Positions 33,540 through 46,200 of a DNA stretch of 64,000 nt are shown in pieces. The position numbers were made by a program, and so were the translations under genes. The DNA comes from Hymenoscyphus infarciens. Lineage: Eukaryota > Ascomycota > Leotiomycetes > Helotiales > Helotiaceae. The stretch lies in NCBI GenBank assembly GCA_001414345.1, contig LLCB01000234.1, positions 30,335-94,334 on the forward strand. The letters run 5' to 3'. Below the pieces are notes generated by a model that worked only from the letters and a program-made list of their open reading frames with translations, ran no database searches and was not told the DNA's origin. Numbering within the stretch: the first letter of the stretch is position 1; each line of letters opens with the position of its first letter.

Positions 33540-34055
33540 ATTAATCTATTTAGATAAGAGTTAGAGTAGTCTTAGCTCTTTTAGATATTTAGTATAAAAG
33601 TCTTTTAAATAATATAGTAAACTCTAAAAATTATTTATAAGATACTAAGTAAGATCTAAATCATATTTAACTTATTTTACTTAGTATTATAACTATCTTT
33701 TAAAAAGTCTACTACTAAGTATTTCTTATATCTTCTATTCTTATATATCTTAAATAATATCTAATAGAGGCTCTAAAGCCTCTTATTCTAGTAGAGAGGT
33801 ATTTAGATCTTTTAATAGTATATTAGAGACGAAAATATTATAAATTAATAATCCTTATAAAGTTTTAGTTTATAAGAGTATTCTATATAATCTAATATTT
33901 TAAAAGGTCTTATCTACTATTTAATAAGCTTTTAGCTAGAACGATTTATCTTAAGATTCTTAGTAGATAAGTAGATTTTATCTCTAATATCTTAGTTAAT
34001 AGCTTTTTAGTACTAATTTATACTATTCTCTATCTTTTTATAAGCTTTATCTATA
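33540..34055 (-). pseudogene. Chromovirus integrase C-terminus (GPF/Y module) and chromodomain remnant
   Basis: Read through stops on the minus strand: IRDKIYLSTKNLKINRSS, then IRPFKILDYIEYSYKLKLYK (the GPF/Y module, in which Gly of GPF has changed to Arg), then LSSRLFKRQLQYQVKQVKYD followed by LDLTQYLINNF, the pattern of a chromodomain (QYLVKWxGY...TWEP). Chromodomains direct integration into heterochromatin. TRIM-A (34061-35011) and Copia-2a separate this part from the integrase core at 41.4-42.0 kb. Confidence 0.7.
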
Positions 34056-34060
34056 TTATT

Positions 34061-35011
34061 TATAACGTATTTTTAAGTTGAAAACGCTCTAAGAAGCTTG
34101 AATTTAGAAGGTAAAAACTCTACTATATATAGAGAGAAAAGGGGTTACGTAAGACTCTCTCTTTTTCTATAATATATCTCTTAAGTCTAGGAAAACAGCA
34201 GCTTCCTAGACCTATAAACTTAAACTAGATTATAAAAGAACCTCTTAACTATATCGCCTTCTATTTCTACTATAGAGAATCCTATAAAGCGTACTTCTAA
34301 ATAGCGATTCCGTAGTATTTAAGAGTAAAGTAGATTCTATCTAACTTCCTCTCTTATACCCTAGCTCTAACTCTACTTTAGTTCTAGCTTTAGTATCTTT
34401 AGTAAAGAGCGGGTAGCGTTCGTAGATATAGTAGCTCGTAGTTAGCGTTATATTTATATACTAGCTTCGTAGAGTACTAGGCTTCCGAATTCGAATATAT
34501 CTTCGAATACCTTTTAGAGTAAGCTAGCGCGCCGCTAGGCTTCCGGTTTTAAATGCCTTCTACGAAGGGCTTTATACGAGCTCGTCGAACGTAAGTATTC
34601 AAAGAGATATGTCTACTCGAGTAAGGCTTTCGCTATATTCGAAGTTAAGAGCGTCTTATAGAAGAGTCCTATTCACGCTTATTAGAAGAGTCCTTATTCG
34701 CGCTCGCTAGAAGAGTCTCGTATTCGAAGTTAAGAGAGCCTTACTTATAGTAGAGCTTCTAAGTACTCGTCGAATATAAGTATTAGGAGGTTAGTTATAC
34801 TAACTAATAGCGGAGAGCGTTCTAAATACGTTATAATATATTAAATACATAAGTAGAAGTTATAGAGTATACTATAAGTATAAACCAGGCTTATAACTAT
34901 AACGTATTTTTAAGTTAAAAACGCTCTAAGAAGCTTGAATTTAGAAGGTGAAAACTCTGCTATATATAGAGAGAAAAGAGGTTACGTGAGACTCTCTCTT
35001 TTTCCGTAATA
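34061..35011 (-). mobile_element. TRIM-A: 0.95-kb terminal-repeat retrotransposon in miniature
   Basis: 951 bp with 114-bp direct terminal repeats (34061-34174, 34898-35011) and target duplication TTATT (34056-34060, 35012-35016), inside the integrase region of the chromovirus. Inside the right repeat lies the primer site GTTATAAGCCTGG (minus strand), the same initiator-Met half-tRNA type as in Copia-1. The interior keeps unusually many CpG dinucleotides (for example GCTAGCGCGCCGCTAG near 34530) and a hairpin GTCTAGGAA...TTCCTAGAC near 34187-34213. It has no coding capacity and is probably mobilised by a copia element. Confidence 0.85.
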
Positions 35012-35122
35012 TTATTCTTTACTATCTCTTAAATAGAGTATATATATTAAGCTACTTTTACTATCTTATTATAGTTAAGTTATTTTTATAAAATAGAAGT
35101 CTTTAATAGAGTCTAGTTTTAT

Positions 35123-38100
35123 TATTAGTATACTTAAAAGTAAGTAACTACTCGGGATAGTATACGTATACTATTCCGTAACCTTCTCGCTTAAGAACTA
35201 TTTAGATAAGCATTGTAGCTAGCTTTACTTAGTATATATAAACGATAATATAACTCTTTTTATATTACTTTTATAACTATAAGTTATACTAATACTAATT
35301 AGTAGATATATAGATTAAATACTTAGTTACTTCGTATATTTCTACTATAAGTATACTTATATAAAAGTAAACTTAATATTACTAGTAGACTCCCTTTTAT
35401 AGATTATAGTTCCTTCTACTATTTAAATTTATAATAATATACTATAAACGCTTCTTAATATAGAAAGCACTAATTACTAATACTAATCTACTAATATTAT
35501 TCTAATAACTTCTCTAATCTTCTATTATCTTCTAAGATAATTTATACTCTCTAAGATATCTATTTACTTAAAACTTAATATCTCTTTTACCTACTAAGAG
35601 TTACTTACTAAGTAAAGTATAAATAGACTTTTAATAATATCTATTAATTTAAGTAATAATAATACTTATAATATAATAGACTTACTAATATCGATTCTAA
35701 TAACTTTAAAAGCTTTAACTTTAATACTAACTTTAGTACTAAAATAAGCTCTAAAGCTAGTACTAAAGCTAAAGTTAATATAGATAGAAGAGATAATTTT
35801 TACTACTAAATAAGAAGAGAAGTATACTAAAGGAGAGAATAAAGACTTTCTTCTTTAGAACGAATTTTAAGTAGACTTTAAAGAATAGGATTAAGATAAA
35901 TTTACTAAGATCTACTAATCTATAAATACTAAGTTATAATAAATACTTTATAAAAGAGATATATAGATTAAGATAGATAGACATAAAATGCTTATATCTT
36001 AGATACTATATAATACTACTACTAAGGTTAACTAAACTAAGTAGTTAAACAAAGAATTAAAAGCTATAGTATTAGGAGAAGCTAGTACTAAAATCTTTAG
36101 ATCTTATTATAAATATATAATAGAATATACTAAAAGATAATAAAAGCTATAGTAATAATAACTATAATAATAATAACCTCTAGCTAAAAATATTACTTAA
36201 AATACCTAATCTAAGACAAAGGCTAGAGATAAAGCTTTATAAGCATCTACTATATAATAATAATAATAATAATAACTAATATAATAACTAATACCTTTAA
36301 TAACTTTAATCTTACTAACTAAAAAGAAAGACTAAAGTAATCTAGTATAATCTCTAATCTAACCTTTAAGTCTACTAAAAGATAATTAAACCTTCCTCTT
36401 TATATTCTATTAATTTAATAAAGATACTAGTAATAACGATTTTAATAATACTTTTAAGTATCTAGAATATAATTAGTAATAGAATAATCTTAATAAAAGA
36501 CTACTAGTATAAATAAATATAGTGTATTTTAAACTAGAGTTAACTTTATAAAATTCTTAGAAGAGTTAAGACTACTTATATATATTAGACATACTTATAA
36601 AAGTATATAAGAATAACTAAAAGTATAGTAGAAAAGAAGATAGCTTTATAATTAAAGTTATAATATTTAAAAATATATATAAGAGAAGTAGAGTATTACT
36701 AGTAATTTACTCTCTTACTTTCTCTATTATACTAAAAGGTAATACTTTAAATTACTTTTATACTACGCTTTTTAATAAATATAATAATTAATCTTTTAAA
36801 GTTTTATTTATATCTATATAATAATACTTTAAAAATAAACTTTATAAAAGAGGCTAATTATCTAAGTAGAATAATATTAATTTATAAGAGATAATATAAG
36901 TATCTAGAATATTAATATTAAAGTCTTTTAAAAACATATTATTAAGACTTAATTTACTAAGATTTTCCCTTCTTATAGACTTCTATACTAATAGTTAGTT
37001 TTTAAATAAGCTAATTTTAGTATATAAGAAGGTTCTAGATTATACTATTATAATATTAACCTTACTCTAAGACCTTTTAATTTCTAATACTATTACTCTT
37101 CTATAAAGTTTAATCTAATTCTATATAAAAGTCTACTTAGAGATAGTTATAAATAAAACTATAATAACTAAAAGGCACTTTTATAAAAGTAGATAATATA
37201 GTAGTTTAAATAAATTTAATAGTATAGATTAATATAAAAAGAAGAAGATATATTATATATATAGAAAAGATAACTATTTATCTTAGAATTGTAGTTAAGA
37301 AGAGTAGAACTATTACTTTACTAAATAGACTAATAAGAATTCTAGATACTTTAAAAGTAAACGAGATAGATATACTAAAAAGGTATATAATATAAATATA
37401 GTATATACTTAGAGTACCTAGAAGGAAGAGATATTAAAGACGCTTTATACTATTACTTTATTAAAAGAAGATAGTTACTTATTAGATACTAGCTTAGATA
37501 ATAAAGTTATCTATTATAATATTACTTTTATAGGATTTATTAATAATTTAAATACTAAATAACTTACTACGAATTTAATAAGTTTAGTATAAAGACATAC
37601 TATTAATAGATATATCTTATAAAACCTAAACAACCTAATTAATACTTCTAATATTATATATAAATTTATAAAAGAGGTATTTATAATAATAGCTAAAAGA
37701 TATATAAAAGAAAACTTCTTTAGTATAATAATTAATACTAGAGTAGCTTAAAAGTTAAGTATAAGATATAACTAATATCTTATATATATTAGACTTATTA
37801 AAAGTATTCTAATTAATAAGAGTAAAAAGAGTTAATTTAATATCTAATTTAGTAAGAGATATACTCTATCTTTAGAATTAATAATAATTAATATACTAAT
37901 TAGAAAAGCTAAATTTTCTATAGTCTAATCTAATACTCCTTTTATCTTTTATATTAATAATATAGATAACTTAAAAGTTACTCTAAATAATCTTTAAAAT
38001 ATACTTATCTAAGAGAATAAAAAAGAAATAGAGATTAAAAGGTTCTTTATTATATAATAATTTAGATACTCTTTTCTACTCTAGAATAAAGCTATATATA

Positions 38101-41100
38101 ACTTTATCTAAGAGTACTTAATATTTCTTATAGATATTAATATTTAATAACTTTATAAGTAATTTTAGCTACCTATTAGTACTAAGATTATAATATATAC
38201 TAGAAAGAGCTAGGTATTATATTAACTAAGAGATTCTTTAATATCTTATTAAATTTTATAAATACTATTAAAAGTATAGAAGTTTACTTAGCTAATTTAA
38301 GTTTACTTTTTATAATAACCTTAAATTTAATTATAGTATTTTAATTAATACTTTCTTCCTTAATAAGTAAGTAGTCTTATACTATATAGACGAAGTAATA
38401 AGATATTAAGTAAGTAACTTTTTATTAGATATAAAAGTAACAACTATATAAGAGGTCTTTTAAAGATATTATATTAATATATATCTTAAAACCTTCTAAT
38501 TATATTATTATAGATACTAGAATAAACTTTATTAAAAAGGACTTTATATACTCTACTACTAGAATAGGTATTATAGTAAAAACTATACTAGTTAAAGTAT
38601 ATAACTCAATTAGTATAGTAGAACGTTACTATAAACTAATTTAATAGATATATAATATTATATATAAATAAGAGCTCTACTTATAAAGTTTAATACTTTA
38701 AATAGCCTTTAAAGTAATCAACGATATAGTAGGCCTAAATAGACTAGTCTCTACTCTATTAGTATATAAAGTATATACTTAAATAACTATAACTAATATA
38801 CCTTTATAACTAATTTCTATAAGATCTAAGACTTATAAGAAGGCTACTTAAGAGGTATAAAAGTAGATTATATCCTATTAAGTTAAAGAGGCTCTTAATA
38901 TACGAAATAGACTAATTAACTAAGTTAAGAACTTACTCTTAAATTTAAACGTTTTAGTATAGAGAGAGTATATAAAGTTTTAAATAAAACCTTTTATCTT
39001 TTAAGAAATTAAGAATAAGAACTATATTATAGTACTACTAAGTAGTTTTATAAAGTTTTAATCTATAGTTATAAGGCTATACTTTATTAAAACTTTAAAA
39101 ACTTTTAGAATAGTACTAGTAACTAAGGAAGTTTCTAGTATAGTACTATCTAAAACAATACTATAACTCTATAAAAAAGGGAGAACTTTTAAGTAATAGA
39201 GTAAGTAAGATATTAGATAATATTTACCTTTCTTTTAATACTAACTTTAATAGTTATAAATCTGCTAAAATACTAATATTCTAAAATCTATATTAGAACC
39301 TCTCTAGAAGCGCGGAAATAGACAGCTTTAAAAGTATCTAAGGCCTCTAAATAAGTCTTTTAAAGTGTTATTCTAATAGTTAGACACTTTTATAAACGAT
39401 TTTAACTATATTACTCTTAAAGATATTAGAACTTTTCTTACTAATTTAAGTAAACCTTATAATATTAAAGTATTTATAGCTAATAATAGTATAGTATATA
39501 TTAAATTATAATAAAAGGAGATTAATAGATTAACTAATTAAGATGTTTTTAAGATTATTATCTAGAAGGAGTTATCTCTTAATACTAGAATATTTAGATT
39601 ACGCTTTATAGATAATATTAAATTTAAGAGTATAATACTTACTTTTATAAAGTTAAGATTAGTTATCTAAGTATATAATAATACTAGAAAGTTGCTAATA
39701 CTTACCTAGACGTCTACTATTTAAAGAGTAAGCTAGAGAATAATCCTTATACTTATTATAATACTTCTAAGCTTATAAGTATTTATTTAAGATATTATAT
39801 AAGTATATATATAATTATTAACTAACTTAAATTAAAAATTCTTTATATACTCTTCTAAAGGTTATCTCTAATAAGAAGATATATTCTTTAAAGTAATTAA
39901 ACTACTATATAGTATTCTAGAAGCTAGTAATCACTAGTTTATAACGTATTATAAATACTATATTATAAGGCTTATAATAGAATAGTTAATATTTAACCCC
40001 TGTTTTTTATATACTAAGTTATACTAATATAATAAGTAAGTAAAGTTAGATACCTCTTTTAGTATAGTAGGCCTTTAAACTAATAATACTCTTATACTTA
40101 CTAATAATGCTTTTACTAATAAAGAAGAGCTTATTATTAACAAAGCCGGATTTATATCTAAAAAGAGAGAAGAGCTTACTATTAACTATCTAATTAAATT
40201 TAATAAAGAGCTAATTACTAAGTATTATAATAGCTTAATATCTCTTACTTAAGATTACGTAAAACACTTAGATTTAGTATAAAAAGCCTTATCTAAGATA
40301 TCTAATATAAAAGAGATATTATATATAGTAGATACTAAAGATTAATATATTATATAATATACTAGAGGAGTATACTTAGCTATAATATCTTAGCTTAAAG
40401 CTGCTTTTAACTTGTTATATACTATCTAAACTATTGATTCTTAAGATAATAATATTTTACTTCTTAATAAGTGAATTTAATAGTAAATTAATAATCTCTT
40501 AAAAGGACTTAAATTTGTTAAATTAGATAAATCTTCCTTAAAGTTATACGCTTTTACTAATAGATTATTTACTAATAATAAGGACTTATTATTATAAATT
40601 AGCTATATTATTATACTTATAGATAAAGATAATAATACTAATATTTTATATTAGTCTTCTACTAAGTATAAGAGAGTTACTTATAGTGTTTTAGTATTAG
40701 AATTATATATAATAAGCTCTAGATTTAATACTATAGCTTTAATTAAATTAACTCTTAAAAACATCCTAGGATTTAAGATTCTACTTATAATATATACTAA
40801 TTCAAAGTCTATCTATAAATATATAACTAAATTAAGTATAATAAAAGAGAAGTAACTAATAATTAATATTATATACTTATAAGAGGTATATAAGTTAAGA
40901 GAAATTAATAAGATTAAATAGATCGATAGTAAGAGTAACTCTACTAATATTATAACTAAAAAGAGTTATTATAATATCTTATAAAAGCTGATTAATATAA
41001 ATAAGCTAGATATTAAGCTTATAGAATAGATAGAATAGAATAAGAGATAATAAGAGATAGAAATAGAGCTTTCTTATTAGCTAAGAATAGAGAATAGAGA

Positions 41101-41345
41101 GCTCTAATTAGTTAGATTAGATATAGAATTCTTAATAATTTTAAGTAGCTTCGACTTTTTGAAGAAGTGCTAGTGTTAGTATACTTAAGAGTAAGCAACT
41201 ACTCGAGATAGTATATATATACTATCTTATAACCTTCTCGCCTAAGAACTATTTAGATAAGCATCGTAGCTAGCTTTACTTAGTATATACGAACGATAAT
41301 ATAACTCTTTTTATATCGCTTTTATAACTATAAGTTATACTAACA
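35123..41345 (+). mobile_element. Copia-2a: RIP-mutated Ty1/copia element nested in the chromovirus
   Basis: 6223 bp in plus orientation; 172-bp LTRs at 35123-35294 and 41174-41345; target duplication TTTAT (35118-35122, 41346-41350). Read through stops, it has gag with former CAA repeats, now TAA, near 36.14-36.29 kb. The integrase at about 38.38-38.70 kb reads YYIDEVIRY, VTTI-EVF-RYY and YNSISIVERYYKL. RT follows at about 39.3-40.2 kb. RNase H at about 40.6-41.0 kb reads YKRVTYSVLVLELYIISSRF and IIYTNSKSIYKYITKLS. Integrase before RT confirms copia order. It interrupts the chromovirus after its integrase core. Confidence 0.88.
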
Positions 41346-41350
41346 TTTAT

Positions 41351-43266
41351 AAAGTTCTTAAGTTAAGTCTAAACTTAAGCTAATAAGAGGTTATACTAAT
41401 AGATAAGTATAAGAGTATTATTTATACTCTATCTATTAGAGAGATTAATTCGCTCTAGTTATCTTAATAGTAGATTATAAAAGGTCTTAGTCTTTAATTA
41501 ATATATTAGTTTATTATTTCTATTTATTTATTTATCTATTTATAATAGATAATACTAAGCTTAAGCTTAATACTAATTATTTAATAAAATTTAGTCTAAA
41601 ATACTAATATAAATTAAAGTTCTTAGTTAGAAATACTCGATTTAGAGTAGTAACTAAAATAGTAAATCTATTAAATAAAGAGTTTAACTAGTTCTTTAGT
41701 ATCTATAGTTAAGTAGTAGAGTATTAATACTAAATCCTTTCTAAGTTAGTTAATAAATACTAATATAGTATTAAATCTATATTTATTCTTTAAGAATAAT
41801 TTAAAATCTATATATAAATATTATATAAAGTAGTTAAGTACTAGTAAGAGATAAAAAAAGCCTTATTATTTAGTTTATTAAGAATAAAAGTATTTATAAG
41901 CTTAATAATTTCTTATATACCTTTTATAATCTAAACCTAATCTAGTCTAGTAGTAGTATTATATTAATAACTAGTATATCTTTTTTATACTTAAGTAAGT
42001 ACTAGATACTTAGTTATAGACTTCTTAGATTAGTTTTATATAGAGTTTAGTATTCTTTTAAATATAAAAGCGATTCTTAAAAAGAAGTAAATTATTTAAT
42101 AAAAGAGAGTATCTATCTAGAAGTTTATAATATTCTTTTTAAAAAGAGTATAGATTATCTTCTTTTAACTTTTAAATTATATTTAAACTTATTTTTAGAA
42201 TAATATCTAACTAAATTATATTAAGAGATATAGATTATTCTTATAAAAAAATCTAAGTAAGTTTAGTATTAATTTAGAGATTTAACTAATTAGGTTCTAA
42301 AAGAGTATATAAGTAACTATCTAATCTAGCTTAATTATAGGTTTTTAGGTCTATTTTATATTAGATTAATATATTTACTTTTTAATTATTCTTTCTAGAT
42401 ATAAATTAGATTTAAAAGTTAAAGTCTAATAAAAACTCTATCTATTAGACTTACTTAGCTATAAGTAGCTTAGTTATTATAAAGTATTCTAATAATCTAT
42501 AGTTTAAATATATATTAATATACTTCTAATATAATATAAGTTTAATATACTATTTTTTAAAGACTTTTATAAGAATAGATAACTCTTTATTATAAATCTC
42601 TTAGTTTAATTTATAGCTAACTAGAATATAGGAATAGAATCTAATAGAGTATAAGAGACTATTATATTATTATAAGAATATATCTATTATTACTTTTTCT
42701 AAGAAGTCTATTTCTAGCTTTATATTATTATTAAAGTTAAAGTAATATAAGATTTAAATTATAAGTAGCTTAGTTCTTAGTACTTTAAAGGCTTCTTTAT
42801 ATTTAGATATTTATAGAAATAACTCTAAAAAGTATATTATTATAGTTAAAGGTTTAATAATATTAGTATATTCTTTAATAAATTATTTATAGAATCTTAT
42901 AAACTCTAGTTAAGACTCTATATCTATTATAGTATTAGATTAGACCTAGTTTTATAGAGGTTCTACCTTTTTAGAATTAACTTTAAGTTTTTTTATAATT
43001 AATATAAATTCTAAGTATTTAACTCTAATAATACTAAATTCGCTTTTTTTAATATCTACTTAGAGTTCTACTTCTTAGAGCTAACTTAGAACCTTCTTAA
43101 TCTATTTCTTATATTCTTTAATAGTATTTAAATAAATTAAAATATTATCTAAGTAAGTAATATAGAAGTTATTTAAATAGTTAATTAAGATATTATTTAT
43201 ATAATATTAATAAGTAGTAAAGCTATTATAGAGTCTAAAAGAGAAGATCTTATATTTATATATACT
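41351..43266 (-). pseudogene. Chromovirus RT (second half), RNase H and integrase core remnants
   Basis: The minus strand from 43266 downward reads NFYITYLDNILIYLNTIKEY (the YLDDILIYS box with D to N), VDIKKSEFSIIRVKYLEFIL, then RNase H (KYKEAFKVLRTKLLII, LEIDFLEKVIID) and the integrase core near 42.0-41.4 kb (ELQFILVFQTKFYQI, KLSIIYYKQINKQIEI). Each motif carries the C-to-T or G-to-A changes and TAA/TAG stops typical of RIP. Bounded by two copia insertions. Confidence 0.75.
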
Positions 43267-43271
43267 ATATC

Positions 43272-46200
43272 TGTCGGTATATATTCAAGAGGTAAATAGC
43301 GATTCGGATTAGTATACGTAGGTATACGTGCTTCTCGCTTAAGAGCTACTTAAGTAGGCATTATAGCTAGCTTTACTTAGTATATATAAACGATAATATA
43401 ACTCTTTTTACATCGCTTTTATAACTATAAGTTATACTAATACTAATTAGTAAATATATAGATTAGATACTTAGTTACTTTATATATTTCTACTATAAGT
43501 ATACTTATATAAAAGTAAACTTAATATCACTAGTAGACTCCTCTTTATAGATTATAGTTCCTTCTACTATTTAAATTTATAATAATATACTATAAACGCT
43601 TCTTAATATAAGAAGTATTAATTACTAATACTAACCTTCTAATATTATTTTAATAACTTCTCTAATCTTCTATTATTCTTTAAGATAATTTATACTTCTT
43701 AAAATACTTATTTACCTAAAACCTAAATTCTCTTTTACTTACTAAGTAAAGTATAAATAGACTTTTAATAATATCTAAATTTATCTATAATATTTATAAT
43801 ATTTATAATATCTATAATATAATAGATATACTAATACTAATTCTAACGACTTTAGAAGCTTTAACTTTAGTACTAAAATAAGTCTTAAAGCTAGTAATAA
43901 AGCTAAAGTTAATATAGATAGAAGAGATGATTTTTACTACTAAACGTAAAGAGAAGTACACTAAAAGAGAGAACAAAGACCTTCTTCTTTAGAATGAATT
44001 TTAAGTAGACTTTAAAGAATAAGATTAAGATAAATTTACTAAGATCTACTAATCTATAAATACTAAGTTATAATAAATACTTTATAAAAGAAGTATATAA
44101 GTTAAGATAGATAGATATAAAATACTTATATCTTAGATACTATATAATACTACTATTAAAATTAACTAAACTAAGTAGTTAGACGAAGAATTAAAAGCTA
44201 TAGTATTAAAAGAAGCTAGTACTAAAATCTTTAGATTCTATTATAAATATATAGTAGAATATACTAAAAGATAATAAAAGCTATAGTAATAATAACTATA
44301 ATAATAACTTTTAGCTAAAAATATTACTTAAAATACTTAATCTAAGACAAAGGCTAGAGACGAAGCTTTATAAGTATCTACTATATAATAATAATAATAA
44401 TAACTAATACTAATATAATAACTAATACCTTTAATAACTTTAATCCTACTAACTAAAAAGAAAGACCTAAACGATCTAGTATAACCTTTAATCTAACTTT
44501 TAAGTCTACTAAAAGACGACTAGACCTCCTTCTTTATATTCTATTAATTTAGTAAAGATACTAGTAGTAACGATTTTAATAATACCTCTAAGTATCTAGA
44601 ATATAATTAGTAATAGAATAATCCTAGTAGAAGACTACTAGTATAAATAAATATAGTATATTTTAAACTAGAATTAACTTCTTAAAGTTTAAAAAGTTAA
44701 GACTACTCTTATATATTAGATACTCTTATAAAAGTATATAAGAATAATTAAAAGTATAGTAGAAAAGAAGACAACTTTATAATTAAAGTTATAATATTTA
44801 AAGATATATATAAGAGAAGTAGAGTATTACTAGCGATTTACTCTCTTACCTTCTCTACTATACTAAAAGGTAATACTTTAAATTACTTTTATATTATACT
44901 TTTTAATAAAAATAATAATTAATCTTTTAAAGTTTTATTTATATTTATATAATAATCTTTTAAAGTTTTATTTATATTTATATAATAATCTTTTAAAGAT
45001 AAACTTTATAAAAGAAGCTAATTATCTAAGTAGAATAATATTAATTTATAAGAGATAATATAAGTATTTAGAGTATTAATATTAAAGTCTTTTAAAAATA
45101 TATTATTAAGACTTAATTTACTAAGATTTTCTCTCTCTATAGACTTTTATACTAATAGTTAATTTTTAAATAAGCTAATTTTAATATATAAAAGAGTTCT
45201 AGATTATACTATTATAATATTAATCTTATCTTAAGATTCTTTAATTTTTAATACTATTACTCTCTTATAAAGTTTAATCTAATTCTATATAAAAGTCTAC
45301 TTAGAGATAATTATAAATAAAACTATAATAACTAAAAGGTACTTTTATAAGAGTAGATAATATAGTAGTATAAATAAATTTAGTAGTATAGATTAATATA
45401 AGAAGAAGAGAATATATTATATATATAGAAAAGACGACTATTTATCTTAGAATTATAGTTAAGAAGAGTAGAACTATTACTTTACTAAATAGACTAATAA
45501 TAATTCTAGATACTTTAAAAGAAAGTAAGATAAGTATACTAAAAAGGTATATAATATAAATATAGTATATACTAAAAGTACCTAGGAGGAGGAGATATTA
45601 GAGACACTTTAAGCTATTACTCTATTAAAAGAATATAGTTACTTATTAGATACTAGCTTAGATAATAAAGTTATCTATTATAATATTACTTTTATAGGAT
45701 TTATTAATAATTTAAATACTAAATAACTTACTATAAATTTAATAAGTTTAGTATAAAAATATACTATTAATAGATATATTCTATAAAACTTAAATAACCT
45801 AAATAACACTTCTAATATTATATATAAATTTATAGAGAAAGTATTTATAATAATAGCTAAAAGATATATAAAAGAGAACTTCTTTAGTATAATAATTAAT
45901 ACTAGAATAGCTTAAAGGTTAAATATAGAGTATAACTAATATCTTATATATATTAGACTTAGTAAAAGCGTTCTAATTAATAAAAATATAAAGAGTTAAT
46001 TTAATATCTAGTTTAATAAGAGATATACTCTATCTTTAGAATTAATAATAATTAATATACTAATTAGAAAAGTAGAGTTTTATATAGTATAATCTAATAC
46101 TTCTTTTATTCTTTATATTAATAATATAGATAACTTAAATATTACTTTAAATAATCTTTAAAATATATTTATCTAAGAGAATAAGAAAGAGGTAGAAATT

